From Deltaproteobacteria bacterium (GTDB lineage: Bacteria > Bdellovibrionota > Bdellovibrionia > Bdellovibrionales > Bdellovibrionaceae): DNA of 64,000 nucleotides. A program made the position numbers and the translations under genes. Below are positions 26,380 to 36,460 of the stretch, in pieces. The notes below the pieces were generated by a model that was not told where the DNA came from, made no database searches, and saw nothing but the letters and a program-made list of their open reading frames with translations. Position 1 is the stretch's first letter; each line of letters opens with the position of its first letter. The stretch is taken from the NCBI GenBank assembly GCA_017302835.1, contig JAFLCC010000009.1:62001-126000 (forward strand), given 5' to 3'.

Positions 26380-27420
26380 ATGAAAATAAGTATTTTATCA
26401 ATCTTCATAGGCTCAGCAGCTTTCTCTAGTGTCAATTTATGTTTAGAGACATATCAAAATAGAAATACAAATAGAACTTTTGATTTAAAGGTGGCAAATC
26501 GTGAGAACCTTAAATCAAACCTTGGATCTGCAGTAAGAACTCAAAGGATTAAGGATTTGATAAAGCAATTTCAGGATCAAGGAATGACTAAAAAAGAGGG
26601 CTTATATTTTTTATATTCTAATATTGAAAATTACAAATTAGGAAAAATAAGACTTTTTGAAACGACTGAAAATGCCTTGAGAGAAGCCATTAATAGAATT
26701 GAAGCCATAGAATCAAATTATATTGATTTGCTTTTTGATTTGAGTATTATTTCGCGGTTTGAAGAATTTATTAACTTTGCGAAAAAGTTAAAAAACAATG
26801 GACAATTACCTACTGATCCATGGATTGCTCGGGAACTTTTTAGTAAAGAATTAAAACATAGGATCGTTAGTAGGGCTATGACTATAACTAAAGAAGAATT
26901 TAATTTTCTTTCTCAAAATGGAATAAGACCATTGAATTTAAGTCAAATAGATATCATTAACGATCAATTTCATTATCCTGAGGAGCTTCTTTCCCACATT
27001 AAACAAATATTGGTAGGAAAAACTCGTAAACCTTTTACGTTTATGTCAGTTACGGAACACCCTCTTATTGGAGCACTGGTTTCTTTCAAAACACATAAGT
27101 ATGAAAGTATGTTAGCTCAACTGACATTTCAAAAAGAAAGCCCTACTAAAATCACAGTCGTATATAATTTAGAAATTCCAACTTTAGATATAATAGAATT
27201 TAGCGATAAGTCTGATCCATTGCTTCTGAGTCTCTTAGGAACTAATCCTATTGCAAGAACTAAAACAATATTGCATTTTTCAGATAAAAAAGATCAGGTT
27301 TTTCCTTATTCTTCAGCTGTTGAATCATTTGTCATGTTTGAAGTCATGAAAGATGAAATCCTTTCTAGCAATGTAATTCCCGAAGCTATTTTAGAAAATA
27401 CTTTTTTAGAAATGAACTAA
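26380..27420 (+). CDS. Secreted protein of unknown function
   Basis: The 346-residue protein starts with a short signal-like stretch (ISILSIFIGSAAFSSVNLC), then charged helices (TQRIKDLIKQFQDQGMTKKE, NALREAINRIEAIESNY) and a C-terminal mixed domain (KITVVYNLEIPTLDIIEF, PYSSAVESFVMFEVMKDEI). I could not match it to a family. Its leader carries one arm of the inverted repeat, 33 bases before the ATG, so it is probably co-regulated with the divergent gene at 25639. The convergent neighbour is the GT9 gene. Confidence 0.65.
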   Translation: MKISILSIFIGSAAFSSVNLCLETYQNRNTNRTFDLKVANRENLKSNLGSAVRTQRIKDLIKQFQDQGMTKKEGLYFLYSNIENYKLGKIRLFETTENALREAINRIEAIESNYIDLLFDLSIISRFEEFINFAKKLKNNGQLPTDPWIARELFSKELKHRIVSRAMTITKEEFNFLSQNGIRPLNLSQIDIINDQFHYPEELLSHIKQILVGKTRKPFTFMSVTEHPLIGALVSFKTHKYESMLAQLTFQKESPTKITVVYNLEIPTLDIIEFSDKSDPLLLSLLGTNPIARTKTILHFSDKKDQVFPYSSAVESFVMFEVMKDEILSSNVIPEAILENTFLEMN

Positions 27421-27448
27421 TTCACTTTGATCCAATTAGGTGGTAGCT

Positions 27449-28555
27449 TTATTTTCTTGAAAGATTTTCTGTCACTTCTGTAGGTTTAATGGAATCCATG
27501 CAATTAAAATGTGGACATTTCTCATTAAGGCAGTGGTTTGTGGCAGGACAATCTACCGTGGGAAGGAATATTTTCGCCAAAGGACCTCGGGCTTTCCATC
27601 GAGTGGGGTGTTGAACGAGGATAGGAGAATAAATCCCATAGACAGGAATTCCAAGACTGGCGCCAAGATGAAGAACTCCTGTACTTGGCGCCACGAGTGC
27701 TTTTGCATTTTGGAGTATAGTTAGAAGCTCCGATTGGGAAATTTTATTTTGTAAAATAAGAACCTGAGGGTGATGGCTAAAGTGTTCTTTGATTTGGTTT
27801 AAGTAGATCTCATCAGTAGTAGTTCCTGTAAGAACTACTTTTTTATGACTTGTGGTTGATACAGGTAGGCTCAAATAGCCTTCAATAAATTCAATGTATT
27901 GAATTTGTTTCCAGTTTAGGGCGCTTCCAAACATTCCGGGATGAACCACTAGATATTCTTTTTTGATTAAATCAAATTTTTCAAATAAAGAATCATTGTA
28001 AGGGGCTGTTAATTTTAAGGTAGGTGTATGAAAGTGACGATGATTATCAGCAAAGTTTATAACGGGTTCCGTATTTAATTTCGTTTTATAGTTTATAACT
28101 AACTCTTTTTTTAAAGCGCTATCTACAATTTCAAAATTATAATCAGCCTCGTGTTTTTCGGCGAGGCTTCTTTTTTGTCTGGTTCCTTTATTTAAAAACA
28201 AAAAGGAGTGCCATTGGCTTAACACTCCAAAACGAAGTGGAATCGAAGAATTCCAAAGAGCCAAATGGACCCACCATGGAGATTGAAATGAAAAAACAGC
28301 ATCAAATCGATGCTGTCGCAGAAAAGTAGAAAGAGCTTTAAAGCTCTGCCAAGGAGTCTTCTTATCAAGACTTAAAAAGCTTCTTGGGGGGTCTGAATTC
28401 AAAGCTATAAATTCATTCCCTTTGCTCAGAATCCAAAATGTTTCTACATTTTTGGGAATAAGAGGATGTTCATCGCAGGGTAAAGTGCAAACCAAATCTC
28501 CAATTTTATCTAATCGAATAAATAAAATTTTTTCAAGAGATTTGGTTTCACTCAT
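27449..28555 (-). CDS. Glycosyltransferase family 9 (heptosyltransferase-like)
   Basis: The protein opens with [18 protein letters not shown], the GT9 N-terminal signature, and continues with [14 protein letters not shown] and the donor-binding [23 protein letters not shown]. Such enzymes add heptose or other sugars to the lipopolysaccharide core in the cytoplasm. The ATG at 28555 overlaps the gcvP stop by 8 bases (ATGAGTGA), so I prefer it over the longer in-frame start; translation is likely coupled to gcvP. A Cys-rich C-terminus ([17 protein letters not shown]) resembles the tail of several GT9 proteins. The acceptor sugar cannot be inferred. Confidence 0.9.
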   Translation of the reverse strand: MSETKSLEKILFIRLDKIGDLVCTLPCDEHPLIPKNVETFWILSKGNEFIALNSDPPRSFLSLDKKTPWQSFKALSTFLRQHRFDAVFSFQSPWWVHLALWNSSIPLRFGVLSQWHSFLFLNKGTRQKRSLAEKHEADYNFEIVDSALKKELVINYKTKLNTEPVINFADNHRHFHTPTLKLTAPYNDSLFEKFDLIKKEYLVVHPGMFGSALNWKQIQYIEFIEGYLSLPVSTTSHKKVVLTGTTTDEIYLNQIKEHFSHHPQVLILQNKISQSELLTILQNAKALVAPSTGVLHLGASLGIPVYGIYSPILVQHPTRWKARGPLAKIFLPTVDCPATNHCLNEKCPHFNCMDSIKPTEVTENLSRK

Positions 28556-31457
28556 AGGATTCGATGCTAGGGCAGGCACAAACTAAATTTCGATCGCCGT
28601 AAGCATTATCCACGCGTCCTACAGCTGGCCAAATTTTATTTTCTTTAATCCAAGGCAAGGGATAAGCAGCTTCTTCACGAGTGTAACTAAAATTCCATTC
28701 AGTACCAAGAACTCTCATGGCTGTATGGGGAGCTTGGGTGAGGGGACTTTGTTCAAGTTTGTATTTTCCCTTTTCAACAGCTTGGATTTCATTATGAATT
28801 TGAATCATTGAATGAATAAATCGATCGAGCTCGGCTTTAGATTCACTTTCCGTCGGTTCAATCATCAAAGTTCCAGCAACAGGCCAGCTCATCGTAGGTG
28901 CGTGAAAGCCATAGTCCATAAGTCTTTTCGCGACATCGGTGACATCCACGCCACTTGTTTTCTTCGCTGGTCGGAGATCAATAATACATTCGTGGGCAAC
29001 CAGTCCTTCACGGCCTTTGTAGAGTACGGGAAAGTAAGGGTTTAGTTTTTTAGCCATGTAGTTCGCATTGAGAATACTTACAAGGGTGGCTTTTTTTAAG
29101 CCTTCCGATCCCATCAAAGTAATGTAGATCCAAGAAATAGGCAAGATGCTAGCACTTCCCCAAGGGGCTGAGGTGGTGGACGTAATTCCACTGCTAGGAC
29201 CACTTTCAGGAACAAGGGATAATCGAGGGAGGAATTCTTTCAAATGAGATTTTACACCTATGGGGCCCACTCCGGGACCACCACCACCATGGGGAATGGC
29301 AAAAGTTTTATGCAAATTCATATGAGAAACATCGGGACCAAATTCACCTGGCCGAGCGAGGCCGACAAGGGCATTAAGGTTGGCACCGTCCATATAGACT
29401 TGGCCGCCATGATCATGAATGATCTTGCAAATTTCGGTAATGCCTTCTTCAAAAACACCATGGGTCGAAGGGTAGGTAACCATTAAAGCCGCTAAGTTAT
29501 TTTTATATTGTTCGGCCTTAGATCTTAAATCCACAAGGTCGACATTCCCATGCTCATCACATTTAACCACAACCACTTCCATACCACACATCACCGCTGA
29601 GGCAGGGTTAGTGCCATGGGCAGAACTGGGGATCAAACAAATATTTCTTTGCGGCTCCCCCTTAGAGATAAAATATTTTCTGATGACCAATAAGCCAGCA
29701 TACTCGCCCTGGGAGCCGGCATTGGGCTGCAAAGAAACGGCTGCAAAGCCTGTAATCCCACAAAGTTTTCTCTCGAGATCATGGATCAAATCAAGATAAC
29801 CTTTGACTTGGGAAATCGGAGCAAAAGGATGGATCTGATTGACTTCGGGCCAAGAAACAGGAACTAGTTCTGTGGTGGCATTGAGTTTCATGGTGCAAGA
29901 ACCAAGGGGGATCATCGAGTGGGTCAAGGTAAAATCTTTGTTCTGCAATTTATGAATGTACCTTAATAACTCTGTTTCGCTATGGTAAGAGTTAAAAACG
30001 GGATGAGTTAAAAATGAGGATTTTCTTTGTAAATTCAGAGGAATCAAGTTTGAGTTTTTAGAAAAGGTATTTTTATCAAGTTCAAATAGAGAAATTTTTT
30101 CCGTTGTGAAAAAAGAGAAAATTTCTTCTAGGTTCTTCTCAGAACAAGTCTCGTCTAGAGAAATTCCCAATTTAGTCTCTGAGTATTTTCTAAAGTTATA
30201 ATTTCCATGAAGAGCTTTTGCATAGACTTCATGAGCTCTTGATGATTCAAAAATTAAAGTATCAAAACTCGTTTGGTTTAAGACAGCCACGCCCAGTTGC
30301 TCTAATCCAAGTTTTAAAATTTGAGTTAATTTGTGGGTCTTTGCTGCAATTTTTTTTAATCCCTCAGGACCGTGATAAACAGCGTACATGGACGCCATGT
30401 TGGCAAGCAAAACTTGAGCTGTGCAAATATTGGAAGTCGCTTTTTCCCTGCGAATATGCTGTTCTCTGGTCTGTAAGGCCAACCTTAATGCAGGTTGATT
30501 TTGAGAATCCTTAGAAACCCCAATAATTCTTCCTGGAAGTTGCCGTTTGAAGTTTTCTTTACATGCCATGAAAGCCGCATGAGGACCGCCGAACCCCAAA
30601 GGAACACCAAAGCGTTGGGAGTTCCCATACACGATGTCAGCACCCCATTCGCCTGGAGGAGTCAATAATGTCAAAGCTAGCAAATCGGTACCGACAACCA
30701 TGAACGCCTGATTCTCTTGAATTTTCTTAGTTAGCTGTTGCCAATCAGTAAGGGTTCCTTCGGTATCGGGATACTGAACAAAAAAGGCAAAAATAGGAGT
30801 CTTAAAATCAAAATTTTCAGCTTTGCCGATAATCATTTTTAAATTCAGCGGCTCTGACCTTGTTTTTAAAACTTCAATCACTTGGGGATGAAGCTTATCC
30901 GAAACGAAAAAGTGTTGAGTCGTCGGGTTCTTAGATAAGCCCAAAGCCATGTTCATGGCCTCTGCGGCCGCGGTGCCCTCATCCAATAGGGAGGCGTTAG
31001 CAATTTCCATGGCGGTTAAATCTTTTACTAAAGTTTGAAAATTAAGTAAGGATTCCATGCGCCCTTGGGAGATTTCCGCTTGATAGGGAGTGTAAGCGGT
31101 GTACCAAACGGGATTTTCAAGAATATTTCTTTGAATTATGGTGGGTGTGTAAGTTCCATAGTACCCTTGACCTATTAATGACTTATTTACTTTATTCTGA
31201 CCCATCATGGTTTTGAGTTTGATCAGAATATCAGCCTCAGAGACTCCCTTTCCGACATCCATTTCTTGGGTATTCAAAATGCTTTTTGGCACCACTTGGG
31301 TAGCAAGATCATCTAAAGAGGAAAATCCCAGCTCTTGAAGCATTGATTGCACATCTCTGTCGGAAGGACCAAGGTGTCTGGGAATGAATTCATTTTGAGT
31401 CGAAAGCTCTTGAAGGGAAAGATTTAAATAGTCTGAGGTTTGTCTTTGTTTAGTCAT
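28548..31457 (-). CDS. gcvP: Glycine dehydrogenase (decarboxylating), P protein
   Basis: At 969 residues it is the full-length single-chain P protein, which uses PLP to decarboxylate glycine and load the aminomethyl group onto GcvH. Both halves are present: the N-terminal [13 protein letters not shown] and the C-terminal [17 protein letters not shown], with the PLP-binding Lys near residue 717. Other marks are [14 protein letters not shown]-like (here [12 protein letters not shown]) and [12 protein letters not shown]. It is preceded by the H1-like gene (17-base gap) and followed by the GT9 gene (8-base overlap). gcvT and gcvH are far away at 1-2.6 kb. Confidence 0.97.
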   Translation of the reverse strand: MTKQRQTSDYLNLSLQELSTQNEFIPRHLGPSDRDVQSMLQELGFSSLDDLATQVVPKSILNTQEMDVGKGVSEADILIKLKTMMGQNKVNKSLIGQGYYGTYTPTIIQRNILENPVWYTAYTPYQAEISQGRMESLLNFQTLVKDLTAMEIANASLLDEGTAAAEAMNMALGLSKNPTTQHFFVSDKLHPQVIEVLKTRSEPLNLKMIIGKAENFDFKTPIFAFFVQYPDTEGTLTDWQQLTKKIQENQAFMVVGTDLLALTLLTPPGEWGADIVYGNSQRFGVPLGFGGPHAAFMACKENFKRQLPGRIIGVSKDSQNQPALRLALQTREQHIRREKATSNICTAQVLLANMASMYAVYHGPEGLKKIAAKTHKLTQILKLGLEQLGVAVLNQTSFDTLIFESSRAHEVYAKALHGNYNFRKYSETKLGISLDETCSEKNLEEIFSFFTTEKISLFELDKNTFSKNSNLIPLNLQRKSSFLTHPVFNSYHSETELLRYIHKLQNKDFTLTHSMIPLGSCTMKLNATTELVPVSWPEVNQIHPFAPISQVKGYLDLIHDLERKLCGITGFAAVSLQPNAGSQGEYAGLLVIRKYFISKGEPQRNICLIPSSAHGTNPASAVMCGMEVVVVKCDEHGNVDLVDLRSKAEQYKNNLAALMVTYPSTHGVFEEGITEICKIIHDHGGQVYMDGANLNALVGLARPGEFGPDVSHMNLHKTFAIPHGGGGPGVGPIGVKSHLKEFLPRLSLVPESGPSSGITSTTSAPWGSASILPISWIYITLMGSEGLKKATLVSILNANYMAKKLNPYFPVLYKGREGLVAHECIIDLRPAKKTSGVDVTDVAKRLMDYGFHAPTMSWPVAGTLMIEPTESESKAELDRFIHSMIQIHNEIQAVEKGKYKLEQSPLTQAPHTAMRVLGTEWNFSYTREEAAYPLPWIKENKIWPAVGRVDNAYGDRNLVCACPSIESYE

Positions 31458-31474
31458 AAGGGTGTTACCTGAAA

Positions 31475-31933
31475 TTATTTAGCGGCCGCTTTAGTAGATT
31501 TAACAGGAGAACTCTTTCTTGCTGCCGCTTTTTTAGTGGTGGATTTATCCATCTTCTTGGTGGCCGTTGCTTTGGCCGAGGTTTTTTTCGTTGAGGTTCT
31601 AGATCTTGTTTTGCCCGTTGCTTTTTTCTTAGTAGTGAAAAAAGTTTTTTCTACTTTTTTTGCCGAATCTTTAATTTGTGAAAGAGCTTTTTTAACTTCT
31701 TTGTCTAGAAGTTTTTGGGTTGTCGATACTTGCTTGAGTAATGAATGGTACTTACCTTCAGCACTTTTCACTGTTTTATCTTTTTCACTATTCAAATAGG
31801 TATTTAACTCAGTGCTTTTTGTTTTTAATTCTTTGCGAATTTTTTCTAATTCGGAAACTAACATTTTCGTATTTTTATTTTGTGAAATCTGTGTTGAAAT
31901 TTTTTGTTTTAAACCTAAAAGCCAATTTTCCAT
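31475..31933 (-). CDS. Coiled-coil protein with histone H1-like Lys/Ala tail
   Basis: Residues 1-100 are charged and predicted coiled coil ([20 protein letters not shown] and similar heptads). Residues 101-152 form a Lys/Ala/Ser/Thr-rich tail with [19 protein letters not shown] and [10 protein letters not shown], typical of bacterial histone H1-like proteins that bind DNA non-specifically. It lies 17 bases upstream of gcvP on the same strand, so both probably share a promoter. Nucleoid binding is inferred from composition only. Confidence 0.75.
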   Translation of the reverse strand: MENWLLGLKQKISTQISQNKNTKMLVSELEKIRKELKTKSTELNTYLNSEKDKTVKSAEGKYHSLLKQVSTTQKLLDKEVKKALSQIKDSAKKVEKTFFTTKKKATGKTRSRTSTKKTSAKATATKKMDKSTTKKAAARKSSPVKSTKAAAK

Positions 31934-32089
31934 AATGCATCCTTTTTTAAAGTGTAAATTTTGCTTTACTTAGTATCATACAAGGGTTTTTTTTACTACC
32001 TAAATGACAACACCCTGCAACGAATTAACCTTATAAGTCCTAATTTATCCCTTGTCCAGTTGTATAGTTATCAAATATCTTCCCACTCT

Positions 32090-33403
32090 ATGAGGAAATT
32101 AAGAGTCAAAAAATCTAATTTGTTTAGGTCCCTTGTTTTATTTTTAGTAGGCCTGTTAATAGGCTGTGAAGAGATTGACGATCAAACGATTGCGAAGGGT
32201 AAAGAATGGCAAGCCGCCAATCCAAAGCCCGAAAATAGAAATTTTATTTTAAATAATCAAAATCATAAAATACTCGTCGCTGAGATAGATAGTGGGATCG
32301 ATTACAATCACCCACTTTTAAAAAACAATATTCATTTTAATTTAGATAGTCAGGGTAAACCAATAGGATTTGGTTATGATTTTGTTGGACAGGATTACTG
32401 GCCGTCGCCTTATGTTGCTCGCACCTTGGATTTAAATCCTGAGGTGAAATTAAAAGACACTGAATCCACTCGCAGAGGTCGGCTGATGGCTGAAGAGGTT
32501 GTAAAATCAGATCAGGCTTTAGGGATTTATTTGGATCCCTCAAGAAATATCCAACAAGAAATAGACTCAGGCGCGTACCATGGGACTCATGTGGCAGGAT
32601 TAATGGTTTATGATGAGCCTCAAATTGGAATTATCGGCTACAGAGTGCTACCAATGAATGTAAAATATAAACAAGGGAAAAAAGATTTTTCACAAAATTC
32701 AACGGAAATGGTTTTTAAAAACATATTATCAGCGATGTCCATGGCGATAAAGGAAGGATCTCGGGTTATTAATCTTTCCTTGGCTCTAAAAAAATCTGAA
32801 ACAGCGAGTTTGTTCGATCAACTTATTTCTGGCGAAGATAACTACAAGCTATGGATGGCACAAGTAAAGACTTTCATGGAAAAAAACAGCAATGTTATTT
32901 TTGTAGCCGCTGCTGGAAATGACGGAAAATGGGTTGATGATAAAGTTAATTTACAAATTCCATGTGGAATTAGTGCGTTAAATTTAGTTTGTGTTGGCGC
33001 TTTGGATGAACATCAAAACTTAGCTTCTTTTTCGAACCTTGTATTGAGCGAGGGCACTTTTGTGGTTACTTTGGGTGTGGAAGTAAACTCTTTGTTTCCT
33101 TCTCAAATGTGTCAAACTTCTGATTTGAATCAATTAGAAACTTCTGGACTTACCTTGTCCGAAATTTCAAACATGAAAAACACCCTTCATCGTGATTGTT
33201 TGAAAAAGGATATAAAGAAAAGAATTTCGGGAACCAGCATGTCATCGCCTATCGTGGCTCGAATCGTTGCAAAATGGATGCTTCAATTCCCAAATTTGAC
33301 TTCCCAGGAAATCATCCAACTGCTTCTGCAACATTCACAAAAAAAACAACTGGGACCCTTGCAATTAAATATTCTACCCTTTGAAAAACCATCTTGGTAT
33401 TAA
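32090..33403 (+). CDS. Subtilisin-family (S8) protease, lipoprotein
   Basis: I take the ATG at 32090 as start because it opens a lipoprotein signal (RSLVLFLVGLLIGCEE, Cys26); a longer in-frame start exists. The S8 domain has VAEIDSGIDYNHP (Asp near residue 67), YHGTHVAGLMV (His near 163) and RISGTSMSSPIV (Ser near 382). Oxyanion Asn is in AAAGNDGKW. Unlike the subtilase at 20202 it would be anchored to a membrane and lacks an obvious propeptide. It is divergent from the H1-like/gcvP operon and precedes the EF-P ligase-like gene by 8 bases, so they may be co-transcribed. Confidence 0.9.
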   Translation: MRKLRVKKSNLFRSLVLFLVGLLIGCEEIDDQTIAKGKEWQAANPKPENRNFILNNQNHKILVAEIDSGIDYNHPLLKNNIHFNLDSQGKPIGFGYDFVGQDYWPSPYVARTLDLNPEVKLKDTESTRRGRLMAEEVVKSDQALGIYLDPSRNIQQEIDSGAYHGTHVAGLMVYDEPQIGIIGYRVLPMNVKYKQGKKDFSQNSTEMVFKNILSAMSMAIKEGSRVINLSLALKKSETASLFDQLISGEDNYKLWMAQVKTFMEKNSNVIFVAAAGNDGKWVDDKVNLQIPCGISALNLVCVGALDEHQNLASFSNLVLSEGTFVVTLGVEVNSLFPSQMCQTSDLNQLETSGLTLSEISNMKNTLHRDCLKKDIKKRISGTSMSSPIVARIVAKWMLQFPNLTSQEIIQLLLQHSQKKQLGPLQLNILPFEKPSWY

Positions 33404-33411
33404 CTTATTTT

Positions 33412-34719
33412 ATGGATGAAAAATCAAAAAGAAATGTGTTTTTACAAACTCAATGGTCTCCTTATCCAAGGTTTAATCCTCAAGCTAAATATTGGGGACG
33501 CTTCCTTGGAATATTGGATGATGAGGCCAGCCAGAAAATAGAACTAAAAAGCTTTCAAGAAGAACATTTCTTCAAGAATCAAAATTTGGTGGTATTCCCT
33601 ATTAAAAATCTCCAGTTTTGGAAAGAAATTTTGATTAGCGGAGATATTATCGAAATCAATGAAAAAAATGAACAACTGGATATAACCTTGCTAACTCCCT
33701 ATTTGGCCCCGACAAAATACAAGGAATTTATCCCCCATGAAAAATGGGAAATATTTCAATTGTGGTCTGAATATCTTCATTTAGTCAGGAGTTTTTTTAA
33801 AGAAAAAAAATTTATCGAGTTATCCACGCCCCTGATCGTGAATCATCCAGGATCGGAACCTAGTTTAGAACCTTTTGAGATCAACTTAAAATTAGGAAAT
33901 AAAAGTTTTAAGAAATATTTGCCCACCAGTCCTGAACTTCATCTTAAGAAAGTTCTGACCACGGGTGTTCCAAAGATTTTTGAAATTACAAAAAGTTTTA
34001 GAAATAATGAATCTTCAGAAAAGCACAGTCCTGAATTTTGGATTCTGGAGTGGTATCGAAATTTTTCAAATTTAGAAGAAATCAAAAAAGATGTTCAAGA
34101 CTTAATCGGTTTTATACAAACAAACTTGCCTCTTGTTGTGAGTAAGAAGGAACTGGAATTTAAGTCAGTAAGTTTTCAAGAGATATTTTCAGAGTATTAT
34201 CATTTTTCATTTAATCCCGCGACAAACCAATCAGAGTTGGAACTCTTTTGTAAGAATCATCATTTAAATTATTTGGGAGTTCGAACTATTGAGGATTTGT
34301 TTTCAATGATTACCTTTGAAAAAATTGAAACCAAACTGAATCCTCAAGCGATTACATTCTTAGAAAAATATCCTCCTTATGCAGCAGCCTTAGCTCGGAC
34401 AAATGAACAGGGTTGGGCGGAAAGATTTGAGGTTTATTGGCAGGGATATGAGCTAGCCAATGCTTTTTTTGAGTTAAACGATATGCAAGAACAGCTGAAT
34501 CGATTTCATTTAGATAATGAACTCAAAAAACAAAATTCCTTAGCCCAAATTACAGTAGACGAAGAATTTATTTTTCACTTAAGTACAGGTCTCCCTCCCT
34601 GTGCGGGGATTGCTCTGGGTCTTGAGAGATTGTTTATGGCTTTGTTTGGTTTTAAAAACATTAATGATTTAAAGCTTTTTTCTATGGTTTTTCTGTATCT
34701 GGCAATATTTCAATTTTAG
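33412..34719 (+). CDS. epmA: EF-P lysine ligase-like (EpmA/GenX) class II synthetase paralogue
   Basis: The C-terminal ~320 residues match the LysRS-like EpmA family: FIELSTPLIVNHPGSEPSLE (motif 1 region), YLPTSPELHLKKVLTTGVPKIFEI and KSFRNNESSEKHSPEFWILE (motif 2), and TGLPPCAGIALGLERLFMA (motif 3). EpmA lysylates elongation factor P, which relieves ribosome stalling at proline runs. The first ~110 residues form an extra, beta-rich N-terminal region that short EpmA lacks and that could be an OB-like domain. The last dozen residues (FSMVFLYLAIFQF) come from a 49-bp sequence that recurs at 36555, so the natural C-terminus may have been replaced. ATG start, 8 bases after the upstream stop. Confidence 0.8.
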   Translation: MDEKSKRNVFLQTQWSPYPRFNPQAKYWGRFLGILDDEASQKIELKSFQEEHFFKNQNLVVFPIKNLQFWKEILISGDIIEINEKNEQLDITLLTPYLAPTKYKEFIPHEKWEIFQLWSEYLHLVRSFFKEKKFIELSTPLIVNHPGSEPSLEPFEINLKLGNKSFKKYLPTSPELHLKKVLTTGVPKIFEITKSFRNNESSEKHSPEFWILEWYRNFSNLEEIKKDVQDLIGFIQTNLPLVVSKKELEFKSVSFQEIFSEYYHFSFNPATNQSELELFCKNHHLNYLGVRTIEDLFSMITFEKIETKLNPQAITFLEKYPPYAAALARTNEQGWAERFEVYWQGYELANAFFELNDMQEQLNRFHLDNELKKQNSLAQITVDEEFIFHLSTGLPPCAGIALGLERLFMALFGFKNINDLKLFSMVFLYLAIFQF

Positions 34720-34721
34720 TT
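34673..34721 (+). repeat. 49-bp imperfect direct repeat, copy A
   Basis: The 49 bases starting AGCTTTTTTCTATGG and ending CAATTTTAGTT match 36555-36603 at 44 positions in the same orientation. Copy A encodes the C-terminus and stop of the EpmA-like protein. The repeat pair brackets the gene at 34819-36366. Confidence 0.85.
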
Positions 34722-34753
34722 CAGATTTTTTCCTCGAGTTTTACTAATGCAGA

Positions 34754-34782
34754 AATGATTTACGTGTTAAGGGTAAATCATT
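34754..34782. terminator. 10-bp stem hairpin downstream of epmA-like gene
   Basis: AATGATTTAC pairs perfectly with GTAAATCATT around a nine-base loop. It lies between convergent gene ends. No T run follows on the plus strand, so it may be a weak terminator or a protein-binding palindrome. Confidence 0.45.
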
Positions 34783-34818
34783 GTACTAGCGGTCAAAGCT
34801 CTCCCAGAAAAATAGAGT

Positions 34819-36366
34819 TCATGGGGTGCTTACTGTATTTAGGGCTCTCACCCAAATATTTTGAAAGGCCTGAATCAAGCTTCCGCCATTAGTTGCATAT
34901 TCAATATAGTTTTTGAAGTTTTCATAGTCGATTCCGATTCGACCCAGAATGGCCGCTGTTTTGGTTGTTTTTGTGACGTCACCGGCATTTAATTTCACGC
35001 GCACAATTTTATGACCTTTATCGGTTTTAGTCTCAAATCCAAGCGTATAAAATGGAGCTGTATCTAAACTCATAACAATCGTATTTGAGTTAAAATATGA
35101 ATTGCCCGTTGCAAATTCAGTTGGCAATGCTGATTGTTCATGTAGTTCGATTGAGGTACTGCCATCTTCTTTTGTAACTTTAAAAGGGTTACCACCAGAA
35201 TAGCCAGAACGCTGCTCGACAACAACGACGGATGTGGGTGTTTTTGATATAGAGTGCGCGGCTATAACAGATTCTAAATCGGTAACAACTTCAATATTAT
35301 CAAATAGTAAGTTTTGTTTACCCATTTTTTGTAATTGTTGTGTTCGTCCTGACTTATCTAAATAGGTTTTTAGCATACCGGCCCCTTCACCAATGGCAAC
35401 CGTATCAATTAAAGGATCTCCTGTACTTGGATTTAAAGCATGAACTCCAATTTGCATTCCAAAGAGATGAGTTTCATTACGTTTTTTAGAATCATTTATA
35501 TATTTTCTAAGTGCAGAAATTATTTTTTCATTAGTGGTTAAATCAGCATGAAAAGTCTTGGTATGAAAGTTTTGATTAAACTCATTTAAATATTGAGCGA
35601 TATCCTGGTGAGTTTGTTGACTTGTCCAGATATCAAATGGTACATAAGTTTCCGCAAATTCGCTAAGTAAGGCCACATTAGCTAATTTCATATCAAGAGG
35701 TGTTAGGGCCCTTTTATCTTCACGTGCTTCTTTGAGAAGTTTGTTAATTTGATTTTTTGCATCTGAAACAAGTCTTTCTGCATAATTTGCTTTTTCTAAT
35801 TCTTCATTTGGAATTTCTTTTCCAGCAGCTTTAATTGCGGCGTCTGGAGAACTGGCTGTTGCAATTAATGAAAATTTTTCCAGTAAGTTAACTTTTTCAA
35901 GGGATAAGACTTCTTTGAGGTTGAAGGGAACTAAGGCCTTAACTTGTCCAGCGCCGCGTGACCACAAACCAGCTCCACTGGTGACATAGTAAAGCGATGG
36001 GGCCATTTCTTTAGCTCTTTTTTTTAAGTCTAAAGATGACATTGGTGACAACTTAGTTAAGTCAACCGAGATATCGTTTTCCTGAACTCTTTCTACATTT
36101 TTACCTTTAGGTGGTTGATTTAAGGAACCAGAATTCTTGGATTCAATATAGATATTTGATATTTTCTGATCAACAATTTGGCCCCCATCCACAAAATGGC
36201 CATGGTTAGATTGAGTTTGTTGTAATAACGATAAATAAAAATAAGAACATTTGGAATTGGCGGAGTTGGCAAAAGTTTTATTTGTAACAGATATAAAAGA
36301 AAGCCATAAAAAAAGTACGGACTTTGTTAAAATTACGGGTTTTAAAACTAAATTCATTTTTTTCAT
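34819..36366 (-). CDS. Secreted protein with faint UDP-sugar pyrophosphorylase resemblance
   Basis: The 515-residue protein has a signal peptide (SVLFLWLSFISVTNKTFA). The C-terminal half shows AIGEGAGMLKTYLDKSG, LLFDNIEVVTDL, VVVEQRSGYSGGNPF, an SIELHEQSALPTEF-like segment and SYFNSNTIVMSLDT. This order recalls UDPGP-family enzymes (GxG loop, DNxxxxxD, GG, FNTNxLWxxL), but the uridine-binding GGLGTxMG and PK motifs are not seen and the secretion signal argues against a nucleotide-using enzyme. I regard it as a distant, perhaps non-catalytic relative or an unrelated fold. It is flanked by a direct repeat and driven by a promoter-like element. Confidence 0.55.
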   Translation of the reverse strand: MKKMNLVLKPVILTKSVLFLWLSFISVTNKTFANSANSKCSYFYLSLLQQTQSNHGHFVDGGQIVDQKISNIYIESKNSGSLNQPPKGKNVERVQENDISVDLTKLSPMSSLDLKKRAKEMAPSLYYVTSGAGLWSRGAGQVKALVPFNLKEVLSLEKVNLLEKFSLIATASSPDAAIKAAGKEIPNEELEKANYAERLVSDAKNQINKLLKEAREDKRALTPLDMKLANVALLSEFAETYVPFDIWTSQQTHQDIAQYLNEFNQNFHTKTFHADLTTNEKIISALRKYINDSKKRNETHLFGMQIGVHALNPSTGDPLIDTVAIGEGAGMLKTYLDKSGRTQQLQKMGKQNLLFDNIEVVTDLESVIAAHSISKTPTSVVVVEQRSGYSGGNPFKVTKEDGSTSIELHEQSALPTEFATGNSYFNSNTIVMSLDTAPFYTLGFETKTDKGHKIVRVKLNAGDVTKTTKTAAILGRIGIDYENFKNYIEYATNGGSLIQAFQNIWVRALNTVSTP

Positions 36367-36460
36367 ATTTCACCTGATCATAATAGATATAGATAGCAAA
36401 AGTGTTGGGATTTATTTCCCATGATGCCACAGCTCTAGTCTAATTAAATACTTGTATAAC

